Below are positions 10,270 to 21,118 of a stretch of DNA of 64,000 nt, piece after piece. Made by a program: the position numbers and the translations under genes. This stretch comes from Ichthyophis bannanicus (Eukaryota; Chordata; Amphibia; Gymnophiona; Ichthyophiidae), in the NCBI GenBank assembly GCA_033557465.1, contig CM066035.1:244174869-244238868 (forward strand). Direction: 5' to 3'. Every line of letters begins with the position of its first letter. Position 1 is the first letter of the stretch. The notes under the pieces are model-generated. The model saw only the letters and a program-made list of their open reading frames with translations, had not been told where the DNA came from and did no database searches.

Positions 10270-11172
10270 TTGCTTTCAGAAACTGACAGGCAGTCTGAGC
10301 ACATGGCTCAGTGTTTGCAAAGAAGTAAACAAAGAGAGTCACGAGCTAGAAAGACACGCCCCTGCAGTGATGTATTCCCTTGCTCAGGAGGTAATGAGTT
10401 TCACCTGTTTCAGGGCAGGGCACAGCTAAGCCCTGAGAGTTACAATGATAAAAACTGGTCATTAGCTTGGAGCAAGCAGAGCCAGAACGAGAACGAGAAG
10501 CAGAACGAGAGCCAGAGAAGGAACTGGAGTCAGAGCCAGAATGGAAGCCAGCAAAGGAGCACACTGACTAGAAGGAGTCAAGGAGGAGTGAGAACCAAGG
10601 GAGCCATATTCCTGAGGTCAGAAGGAAGCAACCCAGGACAGGGGTTGTCTGGCAAAGGCAGGAGAGAGAAGAATCCTCCTGAGAGGCAGGCTTGGCAAAG
10701 CTCACACGCTCCTAAGAGAGAGACCAGCTGGTGGGAGAATACCGGTACGTCTGAGGGGAAAGTTAATAGGCTGAGAGGCAAGCAAACACCAGCTGTGTTT
10801 GAGAACCAGTCTAACCCTGCAGAGTGGAGAGTTCCTTCCCTTTCAAAGCCAAAAGGTAGGCTTAATAATTCATACAAGTTTGAACCTAGCTATAAAGTAG
10901 TTTCCTTTATGTTCCAGAAAGTAGCAAACTCCCTGGACCAGAACTACAGCATATATGGTAGTTTACAACCCTGCTCAGGAGAGTGTTACCGAGAGAAACC
11001 ACGTGAGCTCAGAGAAACCGTTTGTTTCAAAGATCAGGATAGCAGCTTACTGCCACACCCTGCTAGTCCTGATGCTGAGGAAATGCAGATAGACTCTGAC
11101 CATAATGAAATAGTGGATGATCGGATGGACTGTACATTATCTTTGGCTGACCATGTGAATTCCCTATGCTGA
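10270..11172 (+). CDS. Unrecognised 300-codon ORF, Ser/Gln/Asn/Arg-rich
   Basis: This is one of the longest uninterrupted frames outside known transposon proteins in the window. The product would be hydrophilic, with an Asn/Gln/Ser/Glu-rich low-complexity stretch at residues ~75-100 encoded by a purine-rich repeat (GAACGAGAACGAGAAGC), basic patches such as KGRREK and KRET, and an acidic C-terminus (DAEEMQIDSDHNEIVDD). I see no enzyme motif, membrane segment or zinc pattern. It lies between two decayed DIRS copies, with TATAAA just upstream and AATAAA 221 bp downstream. It could be a non-autonomous LTR-element protein, a captured exon, or chance openness in stop-poor purine-rich DNA. I do not assign a function. 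Confidence 0.3.
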   Translation: MLSETDRQSEHMAQCLQRSKQRESRARKTRPCSDVFPCSGGNEFHLFQGRAQLSPESYNDKNWSLAWSKQSQNENEKQNESQRRNWSQSQNGSQQRSTLTRRSQGGVRTKGAIFLRSEGSNPGQGLSGKGRREKNPPERQAWQSSHAPKRETSWWENTGTSEGKVNRLRGKQTPAVFENQSNPAEWRVPSLSKPKGRLNNSYKFEPSYKVVSFMFQKVANSLDQNYSIYGSLQPCSGECYREKPRELRETVCFKDQDSSLLPHPASPDAEEMQIDSDHNEIVDDRMDCTLSLADHVNSLC

Positions 11173-11392
11173 ACAGTGTCTGAGAGAGATGGTAAAAGCA
11201 GCAGAAGAAAAGGGAACATTTTCTTTGCTAATTGAAGCTGTTGTGATTTGTTTTGTATCAAGCACTGCACGTTTAAAGCCTGAAGCTGACAAAGCTAACT
11301 TACCTGAGTTCATGTATAATTTCCTCAAGCCAATTGTATGGCATGTTTTGTCCTGAGTTATTCACTTGCATTTGATCCGCCGGGAAGGGGAA

Positions 11393-11398
11393 AATAAA
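11393..11398 (+). promoter_or_regulatory. AATAAA polyadenylation-signal-like hexamer
   Basis: AATAAA followed 20-60 bp later by T/G-containing sequence, about 220 bp after the stop of the 10270-11172 ORF. It is consistent with a transcript end or an LTR R region, but weak alone. Confidence 0.3.
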
Positions 11399-11739
11399 TT
11401 CTTGTCATTGCCTGAAACCACTCGACTGCAACTCATCTGTGCTCAAAGGGTAAAGGGACTTACATTCCCAGAAGGCCTTGCAAAGTTAAAGCAAGCCCAA
11501 GCTCTCTGAGGCAGGAACACCACAGGCAGACCAAGTCTCAGCGCCCTAGGCGTTGGGCTGGCCACCGTGAGGGTGACAAGATATATATATAGCAACTCCA
11601 AGGTGAGGAGGGAGGGTTTGTGAGAACTGATTCCTCACATACGGGACTCCCTAGCTACAGGCTACAGAAAGCCCATAGAGAAAAAACACGGTCGCCCTTA
11701 AGAGGAGCCGTGAGCAGCAGCAATTGTCCATAGATAAAA

Positions 11740-13131
11740 AGACTACAGTAGGACCCATGTGTCCAATGGAAACCAACGCTCTGGTAGCCTGAACACAGAA
11801 GGGTCAGAGGGTAGGAGTTGCATAGACCCCGAAAAGATTATGGAACATGGCCTGGCCGAAGACACTGTCCCATTGGGACACCCTCTCCAGGCAGTAATGA
11901 GCTGCAAAGGTATGGACTGAAGACCAGGTGGTGGCCCGGCAGACATCGGGACAGAGTGAAGGTTTGCCATGGAGGCTGCCATGATCCTGACACTCTGTGC
12001 CGTGACCCGGCCATCCAGCGTGTGCCCAGCCTGCTCATAGGCGAGGGTGATGCAGTCCGCCTCCCAGGTGGACAGTGTTCGCGTGATCACCAATTCCCCC
12101 AGCAGACTGGGGTCATAAGAAACAAAAAGCTAAGAAGCTTTGCAGTGGCCCTGGGTACACTGAATGAAGAAGGACATGGCCAACTTAAAGTCCAAATTGC
12201 GAAGGAGGGTCTCCACCCTGCTGGAGTGAGGCCTTGGGAAGAAGGTGGGTAGCACCACCTCCCTGTTGAGGTGGAAGGAGGATATAACCTTTGGCCGGAA
12301 TTTTGGATGTGTGCATAGCATGACCCTATTCTTGTAGAACCTGGTGTATGGTGCCTGCGGCACCAGGGCTTAGAGCTCGCTGACCCTGCAAGTGGAGGTG
12401 AGCATCACCAGGAACATAACTTTCCATGAGAGATATGTGAGGTGGCAGGTAGCCAGGGGCTCGAAGGGTGGGTGGGGGAGCTGTGACAGCACCACACTGA
12501 GGTCACACTCTTGTTACCGGAGGGCAGATAGGGGGTTTTGACAGCAGGAGCCCCCTCAGAAAGCAGGTCACTAGAGGATGAGCAAGAGGGGCTTGACTTT
12601 AACAGGGTGGTGGTGTGCTCCCAGGGCACTGAGGTGCACTCTGACAGAGTTTGATTTGAGCCCAGATTGCAAGAGATGGAGAACATACTGCAACACCAGC
12701 TGTACCAGGCAGGAAAACGAGTTCACTCTTCACTCCGTGCACCACACCGAGAACCTGCACCATTTGAAGGCATAAGCTCTCCTGGTGGAAGCCTTACAGG
12801 AGGCCAATAGGATCTCCTCCACTTCCCCTGAGAAGTTGAAGGAGGCTAACGCTATCCTTTCAGCAGCCACGCTATCAATGATAGGGACCCCAGATTGAGA
12901 TGCAGGAGAGAGCCCTCTTCCTGAGACAAAAGTCCTGGAGCACTCCCTAGGCGGGTCAGTGCCTCCACTGATAACTGAAGGAGCAGCGGAAACCATGGCT
13001 GTCTGGGTTACCGGGGAGCCACCAAGATAAGCGACGCTCTGTCGTGCAGAACCTTGAAAAGTGTCTTGGCAGTCAATGGCGTGAGTGCAAAGTGTACATG
13101 AGGCCTTCCAACCACGAGATGAGGAATGCAT
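11740..13131 (-). pseudogene. DIRS copy B tyrosine recombinase remnant
   Basis: Minus-strand fragments in changing frames match the recombinase of copy C. 13131-12730 is the N-terminal part ending STRRAYAFKWCRFSVWC. 12686-12405 and 12363-12130 hold PYTRFYKNRVMLCTHPKFRPK and the HLNREVVLPTFFPRPH block. 12093-11740 has RVTAQSVRIMAASMANLHS, in which the box II motif H-x-x-R has become Q-x-x-R, and the terminal Tyr region follows out of frame. Loss of the catalytic His together with frameshifts argues that it is inactive. Confidence 0.65.
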
Positions 13132-15000
13132 CTGCTGCTATCTGGCTCGGGTGGGGCTGGTGGGAGCAGAAGCGGGGCAACTGGTAGTTGTTTGGGCTGG
13201 CGAAGAGGTCCACCTGTGGGGTCCCCCAGAGTTGGAAGAACTGGGTGGCCACTCTAGGATCCAGCTGCCACTCGTGCGGTTGAAGGACCCTGCTCAGCTT
13301 GTCCGCCAGGGCATTGGCCTGGCCCAGTAGATACACCACCCCTAGGAGCATTCCTTGATGGAGCGTTTAGGAGCAGAGTGTCATCGCCTCACAATAAAGG
13401 GTGCAAGACCCCGTGCCTCCCTGCTTGTTCACACAGAACATTGCCACTTGGTTGTCTGTTTGAATCAGCACCAGCTGGTGATGCAGGCAATGGTGAAAAG
13501 CTCGTAGGGCTAGATATATGGCCCGGAGCCCCAGGAGGTTGATCTGCTGGTTGCCCTCGGCTTGTGACCAATTGTCCTAGGTGCTAAATTCCTCGCAGTG
13601 GGCTCCCCATCCCAGCAGGGAGGTGTCTGTCGTGAGGACACAGAAAGGGCTCGTGGCTTGGAAGGGCATCCCCGCCAGGAGGTGCTGCGGGTCTTGCCAC
13701 TATGTCAGAGAGTCTGCTAGCTGGTGGGTCACTGTCTTGGAGCTAACCTGTGGCCTGTGTCCACTGGTCTCGAAGGCACCACTGGACAACCCTCATGTGC
13801 TGATGGACGTCCGGGGTGACATGGACTGTGGAGGTCATGTGGCTGAGTAGGCACAGCAGAAGCCAGGCAAACACCGAAGGATGGTATTGCATGTCTGCGG
13901 CTAATGCTCTGAGATGGTCGACCCAATCTAGGGGAAGGAAGGCCTTTGCCTGGATCATGTCCATCTTTGCCCCTATGAACTCGAGCTGACCAAAGTAGCA
14001 CAAATGGACACCCTAATTATTAAGGCACAGATGTAAATAGTTACCCTCATTCCTAATCCAAGTTGTACCACCTGTTTATTGTAAACGCGGATCATCCTTA
14101 TGAAATGCGTATGTTAAATGTTCTATGTGAACCGCACTGATGTGGAATAGCGCGGTATATAAGAAACTGTAAATAAATAAATAAACTCCAGACCCTGTGT
14201 CGGGAGGAGATGGGACTTGGGGTGGTTTATTACGATCTCCAGATGCTATAGGACATGGATGGTGCGAGCCATAGCTTGCTGCACCTCAGCTGCTGTGCTT
14301 CCTTTTATGAGCTAGTCATCCAGGTAGGGGAATACGAAAACCTCTTGGAGATGGAGGTAGGTGGCCACCACTGCCAGGCATTTGGTGAAGACTCTTGGAG
14401 CAGATGCCAGTCCGAAGGGTAGTATCCTGTATTGATAGTGGTCTCTCCCCACCATGAAGTGAAGATATTGCCTCTGGTTGGGGTGAATAAGGATGTGGTT
14501 ATAAGCATCTTTCAGATCCAAGGAGCATAGCCAATCTCCCTGCTGAAGGTAGGGCAGCAATGTTCCAAGGGAGAGCATCTTGAACTTCTCCCTCACCAGG
14601 AACTTGTTCAGGTTTCACAGGTCCAGGAGGGCCTTAGTCCTCCTGTCCTCTTTGGCACAAGGAAATACCTGGAGTAGAACCCTTTGCCCCTGAGATGTTG
14701 TGGTACTGGTTCCACTGCTTTGTCCTCAAGAAGGCCTGCGAGTACTTGTAGTAGAAGAGCCCAGTGAAGGGGAAACCTGGGGGGCTCTCCCAGGAAGAAG
14801 GGGGGAGGCGTTTATGCCAGGTGGAGAAGGTAGCTCTCCCTGACCATCTGGCGTGCCCAGGAATCAGTGGTGATGGTTGGTCACCTGTGGGCATAGTGAA
14901 TCAGACATCCCCCTGTAGGCTGCTGTCCTCCTTGGGGAAGAGAGGCTATGCCCAAGAAGTCAAACGTTCCCCCGGGCTAGGCCGGAGCAGATGCCTGGGG
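13073..15000 (-). pseudogene. DIRS copy B RT / RNase H remnant
   Basis: The best-preserved blocks are 14596-14312, with REKFKMLSLGTLLPYLQ, DLKDAYNHILIHPNQR, LPFGLASAPRVFTKCLA and FVFPYLDD, and 13351-13073, with LGQANALADKLSRVL, FFQLWGTPQVDLFASP and FCSHQPHPS, which form the post-RNase H region that overlaps the recombinase start in DIRS elements. Between them 14003-13743 (FIGAKMDMIQAKAFLPL, MTSTVHVTPDVHQHMR) is the connection. It is broken by stops, frameshifts and the 13986-14183 insertion. Confidence 0.7.
13986..14183 (+). mobile_element. SINE/L2-type 3' tail inserted in DIRS copy B
   Basis: A 198-bp segment ending ...GGAATAGCGCGGTATATAAG...(TAAA)n, the same tail as the CORE-SINE at 38686-38990. 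It is flanked by near-identical 8-bp target duplications, AACTCGAG at 13978-13985 and AACTCCAG at 14184-14191. The tRNA-like head is missing, so it is 5'-truncated. Confidence 0.75.
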
Positions 15001-15399
15001 CTTGGGAACCTTCTGCTTAAGTGGGCCATGCCCCTGTCCCTGAGCCTGCTGACCCTGCTGGGGAGGCTTGGAAATATGGGTAATTTTTGTAAGTAGCTCC
15101 TTTCCTCAGGTAAAAGGGCTCTTTCCTCAAGCCCTTCCATTGGGGAAGAGTAGCAGCTTCTTGGAAAACCTGGTCCTCTTCACAAATTCGGTCTCCAAAT
15201 TGGTAGCCTTCTCTCCATGGGTTTGTCCTGAGCCCATTGCTCGAGGTCAGAAGACTTTAACCGGGCTTGGCGTTGGGCACCGATGCCTGCCGCGGCTACT
15301 CTAGTTGCCGACTCAAAGCCATCGTAGGCTGTTCAAATCATAAACTTGGAGCACTCACAGACGGCTTTGGACAGGTCCCTGAACCACTGTAGGGGTTAC

Positions 15400-16350
15400 T
15401 TGGAGAGACCAGCCGAGAACCCGATGAGCTCCTTCACCAGGTCTCTCAAGTACATGCCCATGTACAGCTGGTAGACCTGGATCCAGCCGATAAGTATCGA
15501 GCCCTAGTAGCACTTTCTGCCGAGGGCATCCAAGGTGCAGGTCTCCCTACCCGGGGGAACTGAGGAGTGCATCTTCTGGCTCTTCAGATGATGCATGGCC
15601 GACTCCACCACCATGGAAGTTATGCGGCAGCTGTGCTAGTTCTGAAAGCCAGGACCTTTGGTGGACCTGATACATCGAGTCAAGCCGCTTGCTCACGACA
15701 GGCACCGATGCCGGTGTTTCCCACAATCGGAGCATGAACTGTTCCAGGATGGGCACTGTCAACGATTCCCTCGGTGGGGTATTGGAGGATTTCTAACTCC
15801 TCCGTATAGGTGTCCTCCTCTGATTCTGATGGGAATGCTAGAGCCTTCAACATGTCCTGCATGAAGCTGAGGAATGCCATGTGCGCGGGTGTTGGACTGA
15901 CATCGAGACTCGGAGGGGGATGCGTCTGAGGGAAAATCATGGAGGCGGCGAATATCGGGGAACTCCTCGTCCTCGCTCTCCCATCCTTTCCGAGTAATTG
16001 GTGGAAGACTCGAGGGGAGGACAATCTGAGGGCTCCAGGCCTGAGCCCAGTCCAAGCCCCTTGGAGGCTCCTCGGCTGGTGTCATGCATGCTAGCCGGGG
16101 AAGACTTGGCTCCCGTTGAACAGGACTCAGATCGAGACCTCGGTCAAGGATCAACTCAGAGCCGTATGGCCTCAAGGATCGACTTGACTTCTGGGAACGT
16201 CCTCGATTTCTAGGGGCCAGTGGTCTGGGTGGAGGAATCGGCCATGCCGGATATCAATGCCTGCTGCCGGTCCATGAAGGCAGACAGGTTGCACTCCAGG
16301 GGCACCATTCTGGACTCCAGTCCAGATGGCTCCGCAGCTCTCAGCAACAC
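15400..16350 (-). pseudogene. DIRS copy B gag-like remnant
   Basis: Minus-strand fragments equivalent to gag of copies C and D. 15762-15547 contains EQFMLRLWETP, matching the LMLRMWETPLTTS block of copy C, with SKRLDSMYQV after it. 15500-15440 holds IQVYQLYMGMYL. The Ser/Pro/Glu-rich middle (15780-16200) is in several frames. It ends abruptly near 16350. Confidence 0.6.
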
Positions 16351-17381
16351 CCCAGTATCTTATTTCATCTATAGAAAAGGGAACATATCATATCATACCT
16401 GTCCCCAGGAGGTGATCCAGAGGTACCAGCCTGCGACAATCTATATATTGAAAGATCATATTATTAAACCTACAATTTGATAATATGCATGTACAACAAC
16501 TCACATAATGTCTTTAACCCAAGAAATTAACAACGTGAAATTAGTAAGAATTTGTTGAAAGCAACCCACTTCACTGTTTAATGAAGATGGAATACAGATA
16601 TAATAACCTTTCAATGAGAAATACAGTCCAATGCACTTGCAAAGAAAATAAGAATATCAGACAAGAGTTCATTTTTATGAAAATGTTGGCTTCCAATTAA
16701 AGATGGGGAGAAATCAAGGCATCAGCTTTGTAGTCCAGCTTCTATTTTACAGCAGGCTGAAATGCAAACTGTTTGAAGAAAAAAGCAAATCACAGTACAC
16801 CTTGAGTATTCTTCAACAGCAGCATGTTTCAACCAAGCAGGTAACTATTGAAAGAACAAAGACATGGTGCGCCTTCTTGCTAAAAGTTTGGAAACTTCCA
16901 TGACTTCTATGTGCCTTACTAAAAAAAAAAATGCAGATACAAAAATGGTTTTTATTTTCATTTAAGCCATACGTTGGTAAAGAAATGGAAGAATATTTTA
17001 TGCACTTGCATTTGTATCCATTTGAAATGCTTTGTACCCTCAGGTTTATTTATTCAAATATCATTAAAGCATTGATCACTACAAATGATAAGCTAGTTGT
17101 TTGGCAAGGTTTCTCACTGGCAGGTCCTAACCACAAACAATTTGACATCTGCACCATTTCTCGTATTTCACAAAGAATTAAAAAAAAAAACACAACAGCT
17201 GCCAAGAAAAATAAATGTATTCACTTTCCTATCTTAACCAAAGATTAACATGTTATGGGGTTTTACTAAACTTAAATTTTAAGCAACAATAGATTTATCC
17301 AGAATGCTCATGTCACTTGAAAATATAATGAAGACAATTCCATCCAGACTGCACCTGCTGTAAAACAAGGTTATGAAATAA
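16351..17381. other. AT-rich spacer between DIRS copies B and C, nothing identified
   Basis: About 1 kb of AT-rich sequence. Short open frames (for example 16931-17248) show no motif, and no similarity to the other repeats in the window was noticed. Confidence 0.5.
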
Positions 17382-17573
17382 AGCATAGTTACTCACCTGT
17401 AACAGGTGATCTCCGGGAACAGCAGGAATTTAGTCCTCACATATGGGTACTGCCGGAACCGACGGAGCCTGCGCGAGAACGCTCCCAGCGTCCAATTAGA
17501 ACGCTTTTGGGAGCATACCACAGTGCCTGCGTGCTGCCTTCCCGCCTTTCCCAACTGCCTCTCTCCAGTTGAG
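17382..17573. repeat. DIRS copy C left inverted terminal repeat
   Basis: From about 17410 to 17573 this matches the reverse complement of 22877-23043 with scattered substitutions. It includes a well-conserved block around AATTAGAACGCTTTTGGGAG (near 17495). The outermost ~28 bp (17382-17409) are unique to this end but are repeated, inverted, in the internal complementary region. Confidence 0.88.
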
Positions 17574-17657
17574 TTTTAGAGCTGAGACAAAGAGAGAGAG
17601 CGAGGGAAAGGAAGAGAGAGATAGAGAGATACAACTCCTAGGGGAGGTGGGTGGGTC

Positions 17658-17756
17658 GTGAGGACTAAATTCCTACTGTTCCCGGAGATCACCTGTTACA
17701 GGTGAGTAACTATGCTATCTCCAGGAACAAGCAGGAATGTAGTCATCACATATGGG
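17658..17756. repeat. DIRS copy C internal complementary region (circle-junction template)
   Basis: Positions 17658-17716 are the reverse complement of the left end 17382-17440 (one mismatch in 59 bp). The next 40 bp, 17717-17756, are the perfect reverse complement of the right end 23004-23043. This 99-bp segment is therefore the fused copy of both element ends, as the DIRS model requires for completing and joining the ends of the circular intermediate. The same structure occurs in copy D at 53122-53220. Confidence 0.92.
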
Positions 17757-17872
17757 GACTCCCTAGCTTTAGGTGCCAGGGAGAAACCCCAGACGTTGTG
17801 TGCCCCTGAGAAGGGCTCCACTTCCCACCAAGGATCTCTGGCATCCTACCAGGGAAGGTGGATAGGAGTTGA

Positions 17873-19070
17873 TTAGGTATGGAACAGGTGTTTGAGAACA
17901 GCCTGACCAAACAAGGCATCCCGGTGGGAGTCCTTGTCCAAGCAGTAATGGGCTGTGAAGGTATGAACTGAGGCCCAAGTGGCTGCTCGACAGATGTCAT
18001 CAATAGACACAGAGTTCAGATGAGCCATTGAGGCTGCCATGGATCTTACATTGTGAGTTGTGACATGGCCCTCCAGAGAAAGGTTCTTACTCTGACAGGC
18101 AAAAGAAATACACTGAGCAATCCAGTTAGATAGTGTTCTCTTAGAGACTGGAAGTCCCAAATGAGAAGGATCAAAAGCAACAAAGAGTTGAGAGGACTTT
18201 CTATGTTGCTGTGTTCTTTGTAAGTAAAAAGCTAAAGCTCTTTTACAGTCCAAGGTATGAAGATTCCTCTCTGCATTTGATGCATGAGGCCCTGGAAAAA
18301 AGACAGGTAGGTAGACTTTTTGGTTCAGATGAAAAGGCGAGACCACCTTAGGCATAAAGTGTGGATGAGTCCTAAGGACTACCTTGTCATGATGGAACCT
18401 TGTATAAGGTGGATTAGCTACTAGCGCTTGCAATTCACTAATGCGGCGTGCTGATGTGATTGCAATGAGAAAGATAACCTTCCAAGAAAGAAATTTCAAG
18501 GAGGTGGTAGCTAAAGGTTCAAAAGGTGGCTTCATGAGCTGCCCAAGAACCAGGTTTAAGTCCCATGCCACCGGAGGTGGTCTAATGGGAGGCTTAGTTA
18601 GAAGGAGGCCTCTCATAAATCTTGCTATAAGAGGATGAGAGGAAATAGATTGTCCATTTAGAGGTTTAAGAGAAGCTGCAATAGCCACTCAAATGGACTC
18701 TTACTGAATTTGTCTTAAGGCCTGCATTAGACAAATGGAGGAGATACTCCAGCAAAGATTCCAGAGGTATCGCAAGGGGGTTAAGACCCTTTTCCGAACA
18801 CCAAATAGTAAACCTTTTCCACTTGAAAGCATAAGAACGTCTAGTGGAAGGTTTTCTGGAAGCATAAAGAACATCTTTCACTTGCTGAGAAAGATGAAGA
18901 TCTTGGAGATCTAGGCTTTCAGCAACCAAGCCCTGAGATGCAGAGACTGAGGATTGGGATGCCATAACATTCCGTTCTCCTGAGATAGGAGATCTGGAGC
19001 AGACCCTAACTCCAGGGAGGGAGCTTGAGAGAGATGTAGAAGCAGAGGGTACTACACTTGCCGTGGCCAA
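17873..19070 (-). pseudogene. DIRS copy C tyrosine recombinase (one frameshift)
   Basis: The recombinase that integrates the circular DNA intermediate. It starts at the Met at 19070, overlapping the end of the RT/RNase H frame by 19 bp. The N-terminal part (19070-18666) includes STRRSYAFKWKRFTIWC and the core-binding-like LESLLEYLLHLSNAGLKTNSVR. After a frameshift near 18670-18688 the catalytic domain (18688-17873) has box I Arg in ITSARRISELQAL, box II H-x-x-R in THNVRSMAASMAHL and the nucleophile Tyr in SVHTFTAHYCLD. All four catalytic residues (R, H, R, Y) are in place. Length and order fit DIRS recombinases. Only the single frameshift prevents a complete protein. Confidence 0.88.
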
Positions 19071-21118
19071 TGTGGTGCTATGAGAATCATGTGGCCTCTG
19101 TCTCTCTTAAGCTTGAAGAGGGTTTGGGGAATTAGGGGAATGGATGGAAAGGCATACAGGAAGTCTTGACCCCAGTAAAGGAGGAAAGCATCCCTGGCCT
19201 GAGCTCCCTGAGCCGGAATTCTGGAACAGAACCGGGGAGGTTTAGCATTCAACGGACTTGCAAAGAGGTCTATGTCCGGGGTTCCCCAAAGTTGAAATAT
19301 CCTGGTCACCTGGTCTGCATGCAGAGACCACTCGTGTGGAAGGAGAACTCGACTGAGTCTGTCCGCCCAAGAGTTTTGAATGCCTGGAAGATATACTGCC
19401 AGCAGATGAATCTGATGCTCTCTGGCGAGGGCCCATAGTCGCAAAGCTTCGTTGAAAAGCGACAGAGAGCCCATTCCCCCCTGCTTGTTCACATATAACA
19501 TGGCTACCTGATTGTCCGTGTGAATGAGGACTGTCTTGCAGCTGAGCAGGGAGTGGAACACTCGCAGAGCCAGGAAAATTGCTCTGAGTTCGAAGAGATT
19601 GATATGTAGACAACTCTCTTGTGGAGACCAGGTGCCCTGGGTGGAGAAGTCTTGCAGATGAGCTCCCCAACCCTTTGGAGAAGCATCTGTTATGAGAGTT
19701 GCTTGGAGTAAGGGTTGTTGGAAGGGGCACCCCAGCAACAGATTTTGAGTGGACCTCCACCATTGGAGGGACAAAATGAGGCGACTTGTGTTTGCTATTT
19801 TGTCTGACAGGCACCCTGATGCCTGGGTCCACTGGGTGGATAAAGTCCACTGAGCTGCCCTCATGTGGAGGCGAGCATATGAAACCACATGCACGGTGGA
19901 TGCCATGTGGCCCAGCAATTGCAACATTTCTCGGGCAGTTAGATGAGGCTTTAGCACTGCTTGAGAAGCTAACTGCACCAAACGAAGGTAACGGGCCTGG
20001 GGAAGATAGGCCCTTGCCCTTGTGGTATCCAGAAGAGCTCCTATGAACTCTAAAGACTGAGTGCGAGTTAGACTGGATTTTGGGATGTTTATTACCAGCC
20101 CTAAATATTGAAGGATACGCATTCTGCAGGATAGAGAAGTCTTGGCCTCTGACTGTGTTGGAGCTCGAATGAGCCAGTCGTCCAAGTAAGGGAAGACGAA
20201 TATTCCCAGAGTGCGGAGAAAGGCTGCTACCACAGCCATGCATTTCGTGAACACCCTTGGTGCTGGGGCCAGACCAAAAGGAAGCACCCTGTATTGGTAG
20301 TGCTTTCTTTGAAAAAGGAACCGAAGGAACCTTCTGTGAGTTGGATGGATGAGGACATGGGTGTACGCATCCTTGAGATCTAGAGAACAAAGCCAATCCT
20401 GACTCTGAAGGTATGGAAGCAGAGCTCCGAGAGAAATCATCTTAAATTTCTCCTTCACAAGGAATTTGTTCAATTCTCTGAGATCTACGAAAGGTCTGTA
20501 TCCCCCTGTTTTCTTTGGGATAAGAAAATAAGGGGAATAGAACCCTGTGCCCTGTTGATGAAGAGGCACTTCTTCTATTGCCCCTTGGGCAAGAAGGATG
20601 GCAACCTCCTGACCTAACAGGTTGATGAGAGAGGTTGGAGAATTGAACTACTTCACTATTGTGTGAGGGGGCATGCTTGAAAAATGAAGTTTGTACCCCT
20701 CCTTTATGATGGAGAGTGTCCAATGCTCTGCTGTTGTTTGCCCCCATCTGGGGGCAAAATGACATAACCTTCCTGGAATGGTGGACGGTTCTGGTCCTTT
20801 CTGAACCAGAAAGGCTAAGTTCTCTAGCTGAAAGTCAAAGGCCCTGAGGAGGCTGAGGCTGCTGGGCCGGTGGAGGCCTAGAAGCCTTTGTTTTCTTCTG
20901 TTTGGGTGGTTGCTGACGTTTGATTGAAAACTGACCTGCAGAAGATGCTTGCTGACCATAAGCAGGATAAAATCTTTTCTTTTTAGAAAAAGATGTTTAC
21001 TTGAACAACTTCTTTCTAACAGGATCAGCAGTGGACTTGGATAGTCTATCCAAGGTGGAATTTTCAACATCCATTTCATTGGCTTTTTCCTACCAATCTT
21101 TATCAAACAGGTTCTCAC
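19052..21118 (-). pseudogene. DIRS copy C reverse transcriptase-RNase H (stop at 20648)
   Basis: The two open stretches 21118-20648 and 20569-19052 share one frame, separated by an in-frame TAG at 20648-20650. The order is a basic N-terminus, the DIRS pre-RT block LCHFAPRWGQTTAEHWTL, then RT with GFYSPYFLIPKKTGGYRP, VDLRELNK, LDLKDAYTHVLIH, LPFGLAPAPRVFTKCM and the YLDD active site (FVFPYLDDWLIRA). RNase H follows with ITDASPKGWGAHL, HINLFELRAI and TDNQVAMLYVNKQGG, then ADRLSRVL and IDLFASPLNAKPPRFCSR. The catalytic aspartates of both domains are visible. The frame ends inside the start of the recombinase, the usual overlap. Confidence 0.9.

Larger units (their letters stand above)
11579..16350 (-). 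mobile_element. DIRS-like retrotransposon copy B (decayed)
   Basis: A minus-strand DIRS copy colinear with copy C. The 3' boundary region (11620-11660: CACATACGGGACTCCCTAGC) is followed by recombinase, RNase H/RT and gag-like remnants up to about 16350, where similarity ends inside gag. A 198-bp SINE/LINE tail is inserted at 13986-14183. No inverted terminal repeat survives at the right end. Numerous frameshifts make it clearly older than copy C. Confidence 0.75.

Noticed and set aside
5340..16350. Copies A and B as one tandem DIRS element
   Set aside because: Each contains its own RT and gag in the same order, separated by 1.4 kb of unrelated sequence, so they are two copies.
17437..17634. 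Short ORF in the DIRS left terminal region
   Set aside because: It lies within the inverted terminal repeat and a GA-rich linker; repeated in copy D (52904-53098) only because the repeat is shared.
19242..20396. 384-codon minus-strand ORF overlapping DIRS pol
   Set aside because: It is the shadow frame of the RT/RNase H gene; its composition (Ser/His/Pro-rich) and the equivalent shadow in copy D at 55156-56184 show it follows the RT codons.
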